This document shows positions 10,781-21,789 of a stretch of DNA of 64,000 nt, one piece after another (position 1 is the stretch's first letter; each line of letters opens with the position of its first letter). Location: NCBI GenBank assembly GCA_030052745.1, contig JANBVO010000022.1:540212-604211 (forward strand). The letters run 5' to 3'. The position numbers and the translations under genes are program-made. Under the pieces are notes generated by a model. The model was not told the origin of the DNA and ran no database searches. It saw only the letters and a program-made list of their open reading frames with translations. The stretch is from Pleurostoma richardsiae. Its lineage: Eukaryota; Ascomycota; Sordariomycetes; Calosphaeriales; Pleurostomataceae.

Positions 10781-11844
10781 AGACTAGATGCCTTTACTCG
10801 GAGTTCCACACTCGCGGCCGAGGCCGGTATCACCTTTCCGGCCAGGTTTGACGAATTCAAGAGATACGCAAGATATGATGACACAGTATTCGCAATTGCG
10901 GATAAGTTCGGGAAAAGGCTCGTTGAACTAGGCCAAGGTCGTGATGCCCCGGAGATTGACCGCACTGATCTACGTCAGATCCTCTTGGATGCCATCCCGA
11001 AAGACAAGATCAAATGGGGTCACGCTCTAATGAACGTGACGGCTGGTGAAGACAACAGGCCTATCCTTCATTTTGTAAATGGCTTTGTACTGTCTGGGTG
11101 CAAGTTTGTTGTCGGAGCCAATGGTGCGTGGAGCAAAGTACGCTCCAAAGTATGATCTTGCCAGTCTTTCTTCAAGTTATGTATCAACCTACTAATCATA
11201 CCTCTTAAATTATGGACACAACTCCTCAATACACTGGGAAGAGTTTCCTTGTGTCGAAAATCGGCGATGAAAACCCACTCTATGAAACGACGGCCAGCAA
11301 AGTCGGAGCGGGGAGTTCACTATCCATTGGTTCTGGAAAGTACATCATGACCCAACGGCAGGGTGATGGCTCTTACAGAACTTCCTTTGGACTTCAAGTC
11401 CCAGAGACTTTCTTCCGCAATGGTGCCAGCAACGTCCAAGACGTTGAAACTACACGCCGCCTATTGCTGTCAGATTTCTTTGCAGACTGGTCAGAAGAAT
11501 ACAAGGAGCTCATCCGACACGTAACCGACTTCCGCGCCTTTCCGCTTTACACCTTGTCCACTGAAGACATGGGCTGGAAATCCGTTCCAGGCATGACCCT
11601 TGCCGGAGATGCTGCCCATCTTTCGTTCACTGGTGGAGATGGAGTGAACCTCGCGATGATTGGCTCATTGAAGTTGGCATCCAAGATCGCGGAGCATGGC
11701 ACCGAAAACTTCGATCAGGCGGTACAGGGATATCAGGCGGACTTGTTCCCTCGTGGAATTGCCAGGATTACGGAGGGCAAGGTAATGGAAAGCGTTATGT
11801 ATAGTGAAGATCCCCAGGCGTTTGTTCAGCTCATGATTTCGTAG
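10781..11844 (+). pseudogene. FAD-dependent monooxygenase (TetX/salicylate-hydroxylase-like), 5'-truncated
   Basis: Two open segments on the plus strand encode the middle and C-terminal parts of a group A flavoprotein monooxygenase. The first (10781-11152) includes RYARYDDTVFAIAD, EIDRTDLRQILLDAIP and GANGAWSKVR, where the family normally has Asp in the DG motif. The second (11212-11844) includes TGKSF and the FAD-binding GDAAHLSFTGGDGVNLAM. The N-terminal GxGxxG dinucleotide fold is absent; coding similarity starts at the edge of an AT-rich island. Between the two segments there is an intron-like stretch with donor GTATGA and a CTAAT branch site but no AG acceptor before the downstream frame resumes. 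Loss of the first 80-90 residues and of the acceptor make a functional protein unlikely. It was probably once a tailoring enzyme of the neighbouring cluster. Confidence 0.75.
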
Positions 11845-12223
11845 GTGGCTGCCATAGTGGTGGTGATCTGTGGGCTTAGGGGAACCTGCTACGTAGATGC
11901 AATGGGTCTGGTTGTCGTTACAGCTCCGTCAGTGGACGGCAGGCAAATGCTGTGATTCTGAATACTGCTCTTTTGTCAAGCTCAGTACATGTTGCACCGT
12001 AATTGGGTTAAGGACCGGCGACAGTTAGAGTTTAGATCCATGTTTACCTATGATATCATGATTTTGTGATGTATGGTTTCACAAAACCTTCCACAAGCCT
12101 TTTGATCTTCGAAAGAACGAAGACATGGCCCGCCAGTCCAGAGTCGACTACGGGAATCAAACCCTCCAGACTGCTGCTACAGCAGGCACGTATGAAGCCT
12201 CCAGATGGACCGTCACCGAAAGG
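11845..12223. other. Intergenic, no gene seen
   Basis: A 379-bp gap between the decayed monooxygenase and the 3' end of the minus-strand transcription factor. No open frame of note and no recognisable repeat. Confidence 0.6.
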
Positions 12224-14784
12224 TCACCGCAGTTCTATCTCTAGTCCCGCCGATAATACATTCATCGGTACTAACCCGACCTCGTGCGACAGAGATCCCG
12301 CAAACCTATCGCCTTTGTGGTGCCGGCGGACGAAAAAGGCGAGCTCCCGCAGCACTTCTGGCCACTGAGACGTGAGGGCAAGCTCGGCGAGTTTACCAGT
12401 CATCAGGGGACCCGGGATAGTGCGCAGGAGGACGGTGACGGTCAAGGCGATGTTGTAGAGCTTCTCGACGAAGCCGGCACCGTGCGCCTCCATGCTTCGG
12501 AATGCAAAGTCCCTGCAGAAGCCCACCGTGGTCAGAGCCACATCGATAGGGTAATCGGGCCCCAGTTCCCAGCCAACTGCGGATCCCTGGCCCTCGGTGG
12601 TATGGATGAGGCCATGGCGCTGCGCAAGGCACCAGACGCGGTTGCGCAACCATTGCCACGTAACGAGGAGATCTGCCCGCTGTATCTCTTCGAGCTCTTT
12701 GTAGCCGTGAAAAAGATCGTCAGCCGGCTGCGAGAGGGAGGCAAGGATGGACTCAGCCTTGCGATGCGTCAGAAGCTGACATCCGGAATCGGGTTTGCAG
12801 CCCCCGTGCCAGCAGCTGATGAGGTCGCTGTCAATATAAGAGAAGAGACGAGCGAGGAATCGCAGGTGTCGTAAGCCTGGATCTACCGATACGATAGTCG
12901 TACTATGCTGGTTATACAGATTCATATTGAAGAGAATCCTACCCGAGCGCTGAAGGGTGTAGGCTCTACTATAACTGTCAGCCATTAACGAACAGATGGG
13001 CAAGCGACGTTCAGATCTCGGGCCCGACATACCTCTCGGTCACGGAGAGCACCCAGAACATACCCAACCTCCTTCTCTGCTCTTCCTCGCTTACACTCAC
13101 ATACGCACTCATGTCGCCGAGCTGCATGGCATCACCCAACGCGACGGCCTGGCGCAGCCTGACTCTCGCGCCATCTTCACATCCCAGCTCGAGGAGCGTA
13201 CCGAAAGCAAGGTATTGCGTGAGGATGCTTTCTATACTCGGCTGGGAGCCATACGACCAGGATATGTTGAGTCTGCACGCCTCATCGAGCATAGCGATAG
13301 CCTGGTCAACATGCTGCTGGCGGAGTGGGACCTCATGCGGTAGAAGAGGATGAACGGACGCGAGCGCTGCCATCGACAGGACAAGCGCAAGGAATCTCGG
13401 GTCGCGCGTGCGGTCGGTAGACCACGGGTACTGATGCGCACGTGATGGAAGGTGAGGAAAGACGGCTGTAGGAGGCAGGACGGGTATCATAGGGTATATA
13501 CGGTCGTAGTACGCCTGCAGGCGGGGAACGATGAGCGTGTCCATGGAAAGCACAAATAGAGGGGAGGGGTCAGGGACATATGAGCCTTCTGGCCCTGGAA
13601 GATGAAACGAAGATAGCTGTAGTTGTGACTGAACAGTCGACGGTTGTTGCTGTTGCTCTGACAGGGTCGGCATAGATTGGCACGCAAGCTCGGCGTTGGA
13701 CACGGGCAGGAAGTCGAAGGTGAATGATAGGGAGGGGGAAGGTTGCCGGGAGCCTAACGATGCAAAAGGGGCAGTGGAGGCTGTGCTTCGTAGATCCAGA
13801 GGCCAGTCAGCGGGGAGGTTGAAGTCGAGGGCGGGAGCGTCGTTCTTGCATAGGGTATTAGGGTCAGGCTGTGACTGTGATTGCGACGGCGTGCTTGTGA
13901 TATGGTCTAAGGGTTTGTCGCAGCTACTAGTAGCCAGTTCACTCGCGCCGAGCTCCTCGTCTGCCGGAGCGTTAGATGTCGACTCGGCAAGGGTGCCCAT
14001 TGATGTGGGTGAACATTGCCTGACTGGCGACTGCGTTGGAGGCAGGTCATCGGCGCAATCAAATGTTAACCAGTCGAGTACATTCTGGTCGGCCATCTCA
14101 ATGTCTCCGTCCGATCCTCCATCAGGAACCTCTTCCTGATTCTGTCCCGTCGACGTGCTTCCGATTTGAACCGCTCGCCTGGGGCGATCCGAGAGATGCT
14201 CGAATTCGCGCCCAAGCGAGAGATCGCATGGGCGGACTAAAAACGAGTCGATAGATACCTCAAGGGCCGATGTCGACGGCGACGGTATTGTGGTACTGAC
14301 ACCGTGGGCAGCAGCAGAGCTGAGCCTGCCCCCCCTCATTACGTCCGACCTCGCGTTTGAGCTTGCAACCCGCCGTGAGCAGACGCCCGGCCTCGACTTC
14401 GCCTTTTTGCGCTTGTGCTGGCTCCTCTCCATGGCATCACTGCTCGCGGCGGTAATGGCATTGCGCGAAAGATGGTGGCGGTGCTTTGGCACAGGGCCTT
14501 TGGGGAGGACGGGGTTAAGAAAGGTGCATGCTGCCCGCAATCGAAGGCAGGCGTTACACGGGGCTCTTCCAGCACACTGTACGTATCAAGGTCTCAGTAC
14601 GGGCGAAATGCTGTTATATAAGGAGGGATCGGCGGGCGTAACGGTTCGAAGGTTATAATCTCACCTTTACTTTACGAGCGTGACATTGATCGCAAGCTCG
14701 TTTTACGGTAAGCTGCGCCTTGGCTGGGGAACTTGAGGTGGTGGTGCTTATCGAGCCGCTTAGGGCCACGCCGTCAGAACTCAT
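12224..14784 (-). CDS. Zn2Cys6 transcription factor with fungal-specific regulatory domain
   Basis: The proposed CDS is complement(join(12224..12965,13033..14576,14665..14784)), 801 residues. Exon 1 starts at the ATG at 14784 and carries the first half of the zinc cluster; splicing (donor GTGAGA, acceptor TACAG) completes it as Cys31-x2-Cys34-x6-Cys41-x5-Cys47-x2-Cys50-x6-Cys57. A basic stretch (QHKRKKAKSR) that could serve as nuclear signal follows. The middle is low-complexity, rich in Ser, Pro, Gln and acidic residues. The fungal_trans (PF04082) region begins near IVPRLQAYYDRIYPMIPVLP, and the second splice restores VTERAYTLQR, typical of this domain. The protein should act in the nucleus as a DNA-binding regulator recognising CGG-containing sites. 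It borders the P450 cluster on one side and is divergent from a second regulator, so either cluster could be its target. Confidence 0.88.
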
Positions 14785-15544
14785 GACTGAGAGGTACGAC
14801 TGTATGCATGCTTCTGAGACTTCAACGATCCGTGAGGGAGTGGATGCGTTATGAGCGTAAGAATAGTGACATTACACGAATCTACGATGCGGACTAAAGC
14901 GGGTAGATGCCAAATGAGCAAGTCGGAAATACAGCGGTCACTTCCCCACGTGATAACTCGTTGGATTTAATGCTTTCATGGAGAATGCGGGGGGGCTTGA
15001 TGCGCTGAACCGTCACGAGTGTCTCAAGCGTCAATCCCCCGCCTACCTAGGCACCTAGGTAGGGTTGGTGGAATGGCCTAGAGGGCAATTTGAGCACCAC
15101 AGCGCAACCGCCATTTGGCGTCAGCACTATTCGGACACCGTCCTAGCCGGACTTGTTTGTGGGTTCGTTCAAAATCAGCCAAGAACCACCCTACTACTAC
15201 ACCAGCTATGGGGAAGTAGACATCACTCTGGGGTGAGTGGCTACTGAGGTGTAGATCATTCGGAACCAGTAAGTATCAAGTGAGCTGGCGAGGGACTTGT
15301 CTCATGGCCTACCGAATCCTCCAGCCGCACCAATCGGCGATCCTTACCTGATTCCTCTGCCCCGCAAAGGTGGGAGGGTCACCCCATACTCCACCGCGTC
15401 GACGCCGGCGGCGGGGGAAAGAAAGCATACAGGCGCGGCGACACCTTTTATGTCAGGTAGCAAAGCCCAGCACCACCGTCAGAGCTAGATGACGACCCTG
15501 CCTTCGACCTGCTCATAGTACTTCTCTCTATTTCGATCCGCGCA
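14785..15544. promoter_or_regulatory. Divergent promoter region between two transcription factor genes
   Basis: The two regulator genes are transcribed away from each other, with start codons 838 bp apart. No conserved open frame exists in between. The right end of this gap holds a 36-bp tandem duplication listed separately. No individual binding site is assigned. Confidence 0.6.
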
Positions 15545-15616
15545 TGGGCATTTGACGACCCTGGATTCGTCAGTGACATGTGGGCATTTGACGACCCTGG
15601 ATTCGTCAGTGACATG
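15545..15616. repeat. Perfect 36-bp tandem duplication upstream of the C2H2/Zn2Cys6 gene
   Basis: Positions 15545-15580 are repeated exactly at 15581-15616. Each copy begins tgggcatttgacgaccc and ends cagtgacatg. The repeat ends five bases before the proposed start codon at 15622, so it lies in the 5' UTR or proximal promoter. The period is a multiple of three, but the block has no known coding role here. Confidence 0.9.
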
Positions 15617-15621
15617 CTCTA

Positions 15622-18600
15622 ATGAGCACCTCTCTTTCAGCGCTGCCCGCCGAGGCCACACTGGACAGACACCAGTGCCCAGATTGTTCGCGAAGCTTCA
15701 AGCGCCTCGAGCATCTAAGGAGGCATCAGCTCGGTCACGATGAGCGAAGGAAGACAGCTTGTTCAATCTGCTCTAAAAGATTCACTCGTAGGTGAGTAGA
15801 TGTATGTGCTGTTACGCGTTTTCCCCATGTTTTCCCACGGGAGAGGGGTGGGTATTGATATTTCCTTACCTTCCACAGCGACATACGCAAACGCCATGAG
15901 TCGATGCATATGACAAACCAATCCTACCCCGGAAAGTTGCGAGCTTGTCTAGAATGCGCACGCATGAGGGCGAGATGTAACAGGGCAATTCCCTGCCTCA
16001 GATGCTCCTCGAAGTCTCTGTCATGCATCTACCCAGTCGAACGCCCTGCATGGGAGCAAAGCTCACTTCCTGGCACGCCTGACTCAACACGGCCAACTGT
16101 AGCAGCACCTGCAGAACTGAACGGCCCCGATATTTCTCAAGATGTCTCCAGGGTCAATGAACTTGGGCAGCCACTTTTGCCAGAGCTGAGAGACATGTCT
16201 GCTCTTTCGAACGAGCCCGGCACCATGTCGTGTCCTCTTCATCAATGGAGACGCGACGACAAGAATCACAGCGCTGTCCCTTCGTTTTCCTGCCCATATT
16301 GCGACGCCGCTCAGCTGACCGAGAGGCCACCGATTTATCCAGCGCCTGTGACGTTCGAAGGAGGCCCCGATATCAATTGTCATGTTGGCGGCTCTTCTAT
16401 CAATTGGCTTCCAACGAACTACGACATGACCGTAGACTATAGCTCCCTGCTGCTTGTCGCACCGACGCCGGCAGCCAGTGTCCCGTCCCTGTATCCCGAC
16501 AGCCTCTCTTCCTTTCGGTCTCCCCCAGGTCTGGATAACCTCGTGCAGGATGCCTCTCAAAGCGAGGAGACCACTCAGCACGAAACTCACGACAACCAGA
16601 ACATGCAATCGATGGCAGCATCTCACCCAAACGATGATCAGGAGAACTTTCCGCTTTCTGATCTCGCTGGCTCACCCGCGGGCACAGTATCTACGGCTTC
16701 ACAGATTTCCATCGCATCCACCTCTCACGTCTCAGACCGCGGGTACTTATACGCCACTAGCACGAAGGGGACGAGGGTTCCGTGTAATGTGCGGTCGAAA
16801 AATACCCCCGAGATCACGTTGGGCTGCACGCCGCTGGCCGCTGTCTCTCAGGGTACACCTGAGCTCTTCAGTCAGATTGAATACCAGTTTCCGGATCTGT
16901 CCCGTTTTTCATGTCCCCCCTGTGAGGGACAGCCTTCCTCAAAGACAATCGATAAGAAGACATACGCCACCATCGTGACCCATTTCAGGCGATTGTGTCT
17001 CGATAATGACAGCGTCCAACACAGGTACACGCGCTCCCAGTTTCCGACTCTAAACCACCTCAATTTTTTTACTTGCCTGTTCTTTAGACATTTTAGCCCG
17101 ATCTTGCCGGTTTACCATGATATGGTTGCCGATCTCAACGGCCACTGGATCCTGGCGTTGGCTATCGCCGCCATCGGTTCTCAATACACAGAAACGGAGG
17201 AGTTCTCACGCTGCGTGGTTCCTATGCACGAGTTCCTACGCCGGGCTATTGCTGCGGAATTGGAGGCGGGGGATCAGCCGCTACATAATCTCCATTTAGT
17301 TGAAGCACTAGTTCTTAGTCACGTCGGTATGGCATATTTCGGCTCTCCAATGGCGTCGATGGTGAGGCGTGGCCTCCTCATTGATGCTATGAATGCCCTA
17401 TCACTTCTAAGCCCGAGCCTGTCCGACGAAACGATGGAGAGAACTAGCGAGAACGGCGCAGATGACCCGCATACGCGGTCCCTCGAACTCTGGTGGAGAC
17501 ACTGGCTGGTTGAAGAGGCAAAACGACGGCTTGGATATGCTCTCTGGGTAAGTCAGCCATAACTTTCGGTACCAGAACATAACCTGACCAGAGACGAATG
17601 GCAGCTGATAGACTGTATGGCTCTGTACCATTTTGGTCTTGAGCCCTTGTTCTCTCTTGAATCTGTACAGTGGGACCTACCCGACGATAGGCTTTGGACA
17701 GCTCAGAATGCTGAGGAATGGTTGAATAGACGAAACCGTTGCAGTAGTAAGCCAACCCTCAAGCCCTCATGTAAATCTACAACATAGGGTCCTAATGAGC
17801 GATCTAGGGAATCCAACCCTACCGGCTGCAGTTCACAAGCTCTTCGTAGACAGGCAGATGAAGGCAGACCTTGGCGAGTACAGCAACTTGCTCCTTCTTC
17901 ATGGAGTCTTCAGACACATATTCAGGATTCGGGGCGATTCAAAAAGGACGCTATATACCTGGGATCCATCGGCCCAGAAACCTAGCAACGACGATATCGA
18001 CGACACTGATGGCTCTATCCCCAATCCGAACCAACGTGATGCCCTTACAAAATGGCAAAGCGCCGCCATGGATTGTGTCGACGTCCTGCATTGGTCTGCG
18101 AATAGTACCATAGGGCAGCTGTCGGGGGCGGAACATGCCACTGTCTTCCACCTTCAATTCTCACGGGTAGTGTTGTGCTCTCCCTATGAAAAGCTGCGAG
18201 TTATAGCGGAGTATCTTGGTTCTCTAACTCAGGGCCGCCAAGAGGGAAGTCGTTGGATGATCGAGGATGCCGTCAAAGCTGAGAACGAGGTTCTCCAGTG
18301 GGCTCAGCAGGATGAGGTCAGTTATTTTCTCCCCTTGTTCCCGCTATTCCTTTGATCCAACATGAAAAGAGACCCAATAAACTCGGCGCAGACTAAGAAC
18401 AGGATCTACAGTACAAAGCACGCTTAGCCGCGCTCCACTGCGGTAGTCTCTTCTGGCACGCCCGCCGCTACAGCCGTAGGGCCTTCTACGAACCTCTTTC
18501 CGTTTTCCTCGCAACACTCGTGTTATGGGCTTATAGCTCGTATGCGCCTCGAGTGCCTCTAATGCTACCGGACGACCTCAGAGATGAAGATGGCTCGTAT

Positions 18601-18936
18601 GGGGTCTCTCATCCGTCCTTCTTGCACCTTGACCGGCCAATGGACGACGAGATGGTCCAGTTCTTCGTGCGGTTCGGGCGGCCTTGTGTCATGCGTGCCT
18701 ATGTCGCCGGTGTCGGCAATATATATGGGATGAAGGGGTCGGTGAGGATTCTGCGCGAAGGACGGAAGTTACTCGACGCGATATCTTTGGCTTGGGGCCG
18801 GACAGCCGAGTACAGCCAGCTATTGGAGGCGGTTGAGAAGTATACCCTCGAGTGCCGCATGCGGGATCCGGCACAGGAAAGCTCTGATTCTGCAGTCTCG
18901 CTGACGCATTGTCCCCCTTCGCCACTGGACTGCTAA
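15622..18936 (+). CDS. Hybrid C2H2 plus Zn2Cys6 transcription factor
   Basis: The proposed CDS is join(15622..15791,15879..17547,17605..17746,17808..18316,18412..18936), 1004 residues. Two C2H2 fingers lie at the N-terminus (Cys19, Cys22, His35, His39; and Cys47, Cys50, His63, His67), the second one split by the first intron. A Zn2Cys6 cluster follows directly (Cys80, Cys83, Cys90, Cys96, Cys99, Cys106). A long Ser/Pro-rich linker leads to a fungal_trans domain starting near LNFFTCLFFRHFSPILPVYHDM. Donors are GTGAGT, GTAAGT, GTAAGC and GTCAGT. The last acceptor could instead lie nine bases earlier. C6 plus C2H2 regulators form a known fungal class. It should act in the nucleus. It is divergent from another regulator and next to an alpha-galactosidase gene, so a role in the carbohydrate cluster is possible but unproven. 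Confidence 0.87.
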
Positions 18937-19659
18937 CAGCTGTTATGCTGGACCTATTTCGTATTCAGCACGGAGAGAAGTGTCACAAATATTGCGAATT
19001 ACTGCGAGTGCCCTAAGGGAGCAGTGTTTGTCTCCACATTACTCAGAAGCACTCTCTACGAGCCTATGGACTTGAGTCCCGTCAAAATGTGAGCTGTTTT
19101 TATAGACTGACCAAACTCTTGGCTCGAAGAAATGTACAATAAAGCCGGCGTAATATGGGGACGGAATTCAAGCCCCTGATGATCCGTCAAGGCTCAACAA
19201 GTGCATTGCACATGCAACAGGGGGAAAAGAAGAGAAGGCGAATTGCACAAGGAGTGAATGTATGGCAAACCTCGAGACAGAAAAATGATGAAGTATGATT
19301 AAGGACCACCTGGCGAGTACTGAGAAGAGCGATTGTATGAACTAAACTTGCGTAGGTTCCAGTCTTTCTCTTCTGTAGCCTATTCTCGTTTAGAGCCGAG
19401 ACGATCGCGATTCTATCATATCACAAATTTTGCCAGATTCCATCGTCCAGAACGTGTGGAGAGCTGAAAAAGGGGGAGGGGGTTCTGCCGTCGAGGAGCC
19501 CGAACCGACCTACACACATACAGACACACAACCACAAAGAAAAAAAAGGATGTACTGAGTCTAGCATATTGAGCTCATCTTAGATAGCAGATTTTCGGAT
19601 AGAGACGTGAAGAGGAACCTCGCATTTGAGCCATTTGAGATACCAGGGTTCACAAGCTA
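18937..19659. other. Convergent intergenic region, no gene seen
   Basis: The region lies between the 3' ends of the hybrid regulator (plus) and the alpha-galactosidase (minus). It contains a short CA-rich and A-rich run near 19510-19550 and otherwise ordinary UTR-like sequence. Confidence 0.6.
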
Positions 19660-21789
19660 TCAAGGCAAGTCCAGGCGGAATAACCGAGCGCTGACGGAAC
19701 TCGGGAGCCGAACTTGCAGAGTACCCTCCTGCCCATCCCACTTCGCATCTACTTCAAATGATGACGGGTAGAGCAACACAGCGCGTAGACCGTCTACGCC
19801 TTTCCACCTTGTGAGAGGCAACGTGACAGTCTCGTCGCCTCCGCGACGCCAAACCGCGACGTACGCCTTTCTTTCCGCAACTAGGCCCAGAGCAAGCCAC
19901 TGGTCGTGCCATTTGGGCAATCCCAGGGGCCAGAAAGGCAGCGCTGTCTTGAGGTCTCCACGAATCTGCTTATACACAGTCATACCGTCTTTGATAAGCT
20001 TCAGCTGTCCCGCCTCTAGCTCATCCAACCTCCCACTCAGATGTATGCGGCCAAGGAGGCTGTTTACCACCGTCAAGGCGTTAATTTCGGGAGGCCATGA
20101 CTTTTGAGGATATGCCCAAGTAGCACTCTGCTCAGGGGTTACAGCTGTCGGTGCCGCAGCCGCGATAGCTGCGTAGCGTACGGGGTCCTGCTGGTCACTG
20201 GTCGACTGCAAGCTGTGTGTCGCCAACATAGCATAGTCCATGCGCGCTGCACCGCTGGAGCAAGACTCTATGACGAGGCCGGGATGTCTGTCAAAGAGCT
20301 CGTTGACCCATGAAAGGTAAGCTCTGTTGTGGTCTAACTGGCCTGCGCCCGGGCTGGGGGCATTTGCTGTGGTGCCAGAGACGACCTCGATATTATAGTC
20401 AAACTTGAAGTATCCCACGCCATAATCCTTCACTAGTTTGGAAATAATACCGTGCATTCTCTCTCTGACTAGAGGATGGCGGAAGTCCAGCTGGTATCGC
20501 TTCCTCTCGATGAGTTTCTGGTCGGCATCGATGAAGAAAGCATCTTTGGGCAGCTGGCTCGCGACCTCACAGCGGACGCCGATGACTTCGGGCTCAATCC
20601 AAAGGCCGGGAATCAGTCCATAAGCTCGTATCTTGCGGAGTAGCGTGTCGAAGCCGGAGGGGAAGCGTTTGGTAGATGGTTCCCAAAAGCCGACATCGTC
20701 CCACCAATTTCCGTCGTCAGCATACCATCCTGCGTCGATGACGAAATACTCTGCTCCGCAATCGAGAGCAGGTTGGACGAGGGCCAGAACTTTTTGCTCG
20801 TCTGGATCACCCATCAGACAGTTCATGTAGTCGTTGAAGATGAGTGACATGTTATCATTGTCTTCGTGTCTTCTCCTCAGTCGGCGTCTATATGCCGTCA
20901 ATGCTCCAAAAGCCGTCTCATAGCCATCCATGATGTGTGACACTGCAACTGGGACAGTAGTAAATGCCTGCCCTGGTGCTAAAGGCTGTACCCAACCATG
21001 GTCCTTGGATTCGGGTCCGGTTGCCGCGAGGTATACGCTGTCCTTCCAATCTCCTAGCTCCCACCTCCATGAGCCGTTATGCTCGATCTGCCACAGCCAC
21101 GTCTCACCGCCGTCGTTCCGTTGCAGATAACCCATTGGGAGATATGCCCCGGTAGACCATGTACCACGGTTCGAAAGAGCGAAGACACCATAAGCGCTCC
21201 TGTCGCTACCGAGTTCGGCTACGCCGAAGTCATCGACTCCGACGTCAGGCAGTGTCTGGTGGCGCCATTGAGCCTCTCGGAACCAGGAATTGTTGGCTGT
21301 CGAGACCGTATAGCTATTCCACCACTCCTTTTCCCTCGTCGTCAGGCCACCAATCGCAGCGGAAGCGACCTGAGTAAGTGTGATTGCCTGGTGACCCCGG
21401 TTCGTGACCGTGGAACAGAAACGGACAACAGGAATTCCGGAGAAAACAGTCAACGTGGTCTTCGCGGAGAGGCCCGTAACATCGTCATCCGCAGCGATGT
21501 CAAGAACATATGTGCCGTCGTCGAGACGCCGTGCCTCGTGGCTGGCGTATTTTAGCCGGCGCGTGATCGGGCTGCCTAAGAGAACACCAGAGTTCTTGTA
21601 CTCGCTGCCTTCGCCAGCAACGCGAATCGCGAGCAAAGGCACTGTCGCTTCCTCAAAGTACGGTGACTTCGACGCTTGGTGTTGCACGCCATGGGGGAGG
21701 ATGTCTAAGATACAGGCGTTCCCATCTTCGTTGATTATGAGAGAGACGTCGAGGATGTCCGTCGCCCAGAGGATCTCTTTTGCGACCAT
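19660..21789 (-). CDS. Alpha-galactosidase, glycoside hydrolase family 36
   Basis: One uninterrupted frame gives 709 residues from the ATG at 21789. It has the GH36 layout: an N-terminal beta-rich supersandwich domain, a catalytic TIM barrel from about residue 310 and a C-terminal beta domain. Key sites are IDAGW (351-355), GLWIEPE (395-401), the nucleophile Asp464 in KFDYN, the ESCSSG motif (508-513) and the probable acid/base Asp532 in TSDQQDP. There is no signal peptide or membrane helix, so the enzyme should be intracellular and hydrolyse imported alpha-1,6- or alpha-1,3-galactosides to galactose. It lies 1.1 kb from a sugar transporter gene on the same strand and in one neighbourhood with a GH39-like and a GH127 enzyme. 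The family call is secure; linkage preference is unknown. Confidence 0.95.
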   Translation of the reverse strand: MVAKEILWATDILDVSLIINEDGNACILDILPHGVQHQASKSPYFEEATVPLLAIRVAGEGSEYKNSGVLLGSPITRRLKYASHEARRLDDGTYVLDIAADDDVTGLSAKTTLTVFSGIPVVRFCSTVTNRGHQAITLTQVASAAIGGLTTREKEWWNSYTVSTANNSWFREAQWRHQTLPDVGVDDFGVAELGSDRSAYGVFALSNRGTWSTGAYLPMGYLQRNDGGETWLWQIEHNGSWRWELGDWKDSVYLAATGPESKDHGWVQPLAPGQAFTTVPVAVSHIMDGYETAFGALTAYRRRLRRRHEDNDNMSLIFNDYMNCLMGDPDEQKVLALVQPALDCGAEYFVIDAGWYADDGNWWDDVGFWEPSTKRFPSGFDTLLRKIRAYGLIPGLWIEPEVIGVRCEVASQLPKDAFFIDADQKLIERKRYQLDFRHPLVRERMHGIISKLVKDYGVGYFKFDYNIEVVSGTTANAPSPGAGQLDHNRAYLSWVNELFDRHPGLVIESCSSGAARMDYAMLATHSLQSTSDQQDPVRYAAIAAAAPTAVTPEQSATWAYPQKSWPPEINALTVVNSLLGRIHLSGRLDELEAGQLKLIKDGMTVYKQIRGDLKTALPFWPLGLPKWHDQWLALGLVAERKAYVAVWRRGGDETVTLPLTRWKGVDGLRAVLLYPSSFEVDAKWDGQEGTLQVRLPSSVSARLFRLDLP

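Noticed and set aside
1-12000. A polyketide synthase, NRPS or terpene cyclase core gene
   Set aside because: None of the characteristic motifs occur in this part of the window; the core gene, if any, lies to the left.
13696-14658. Plus-strand frames over the Zn2Cys6 factor
   Set aside because: They lie antisense to the spliced regulator, whose zinc cluster and regulatory domain are clear.
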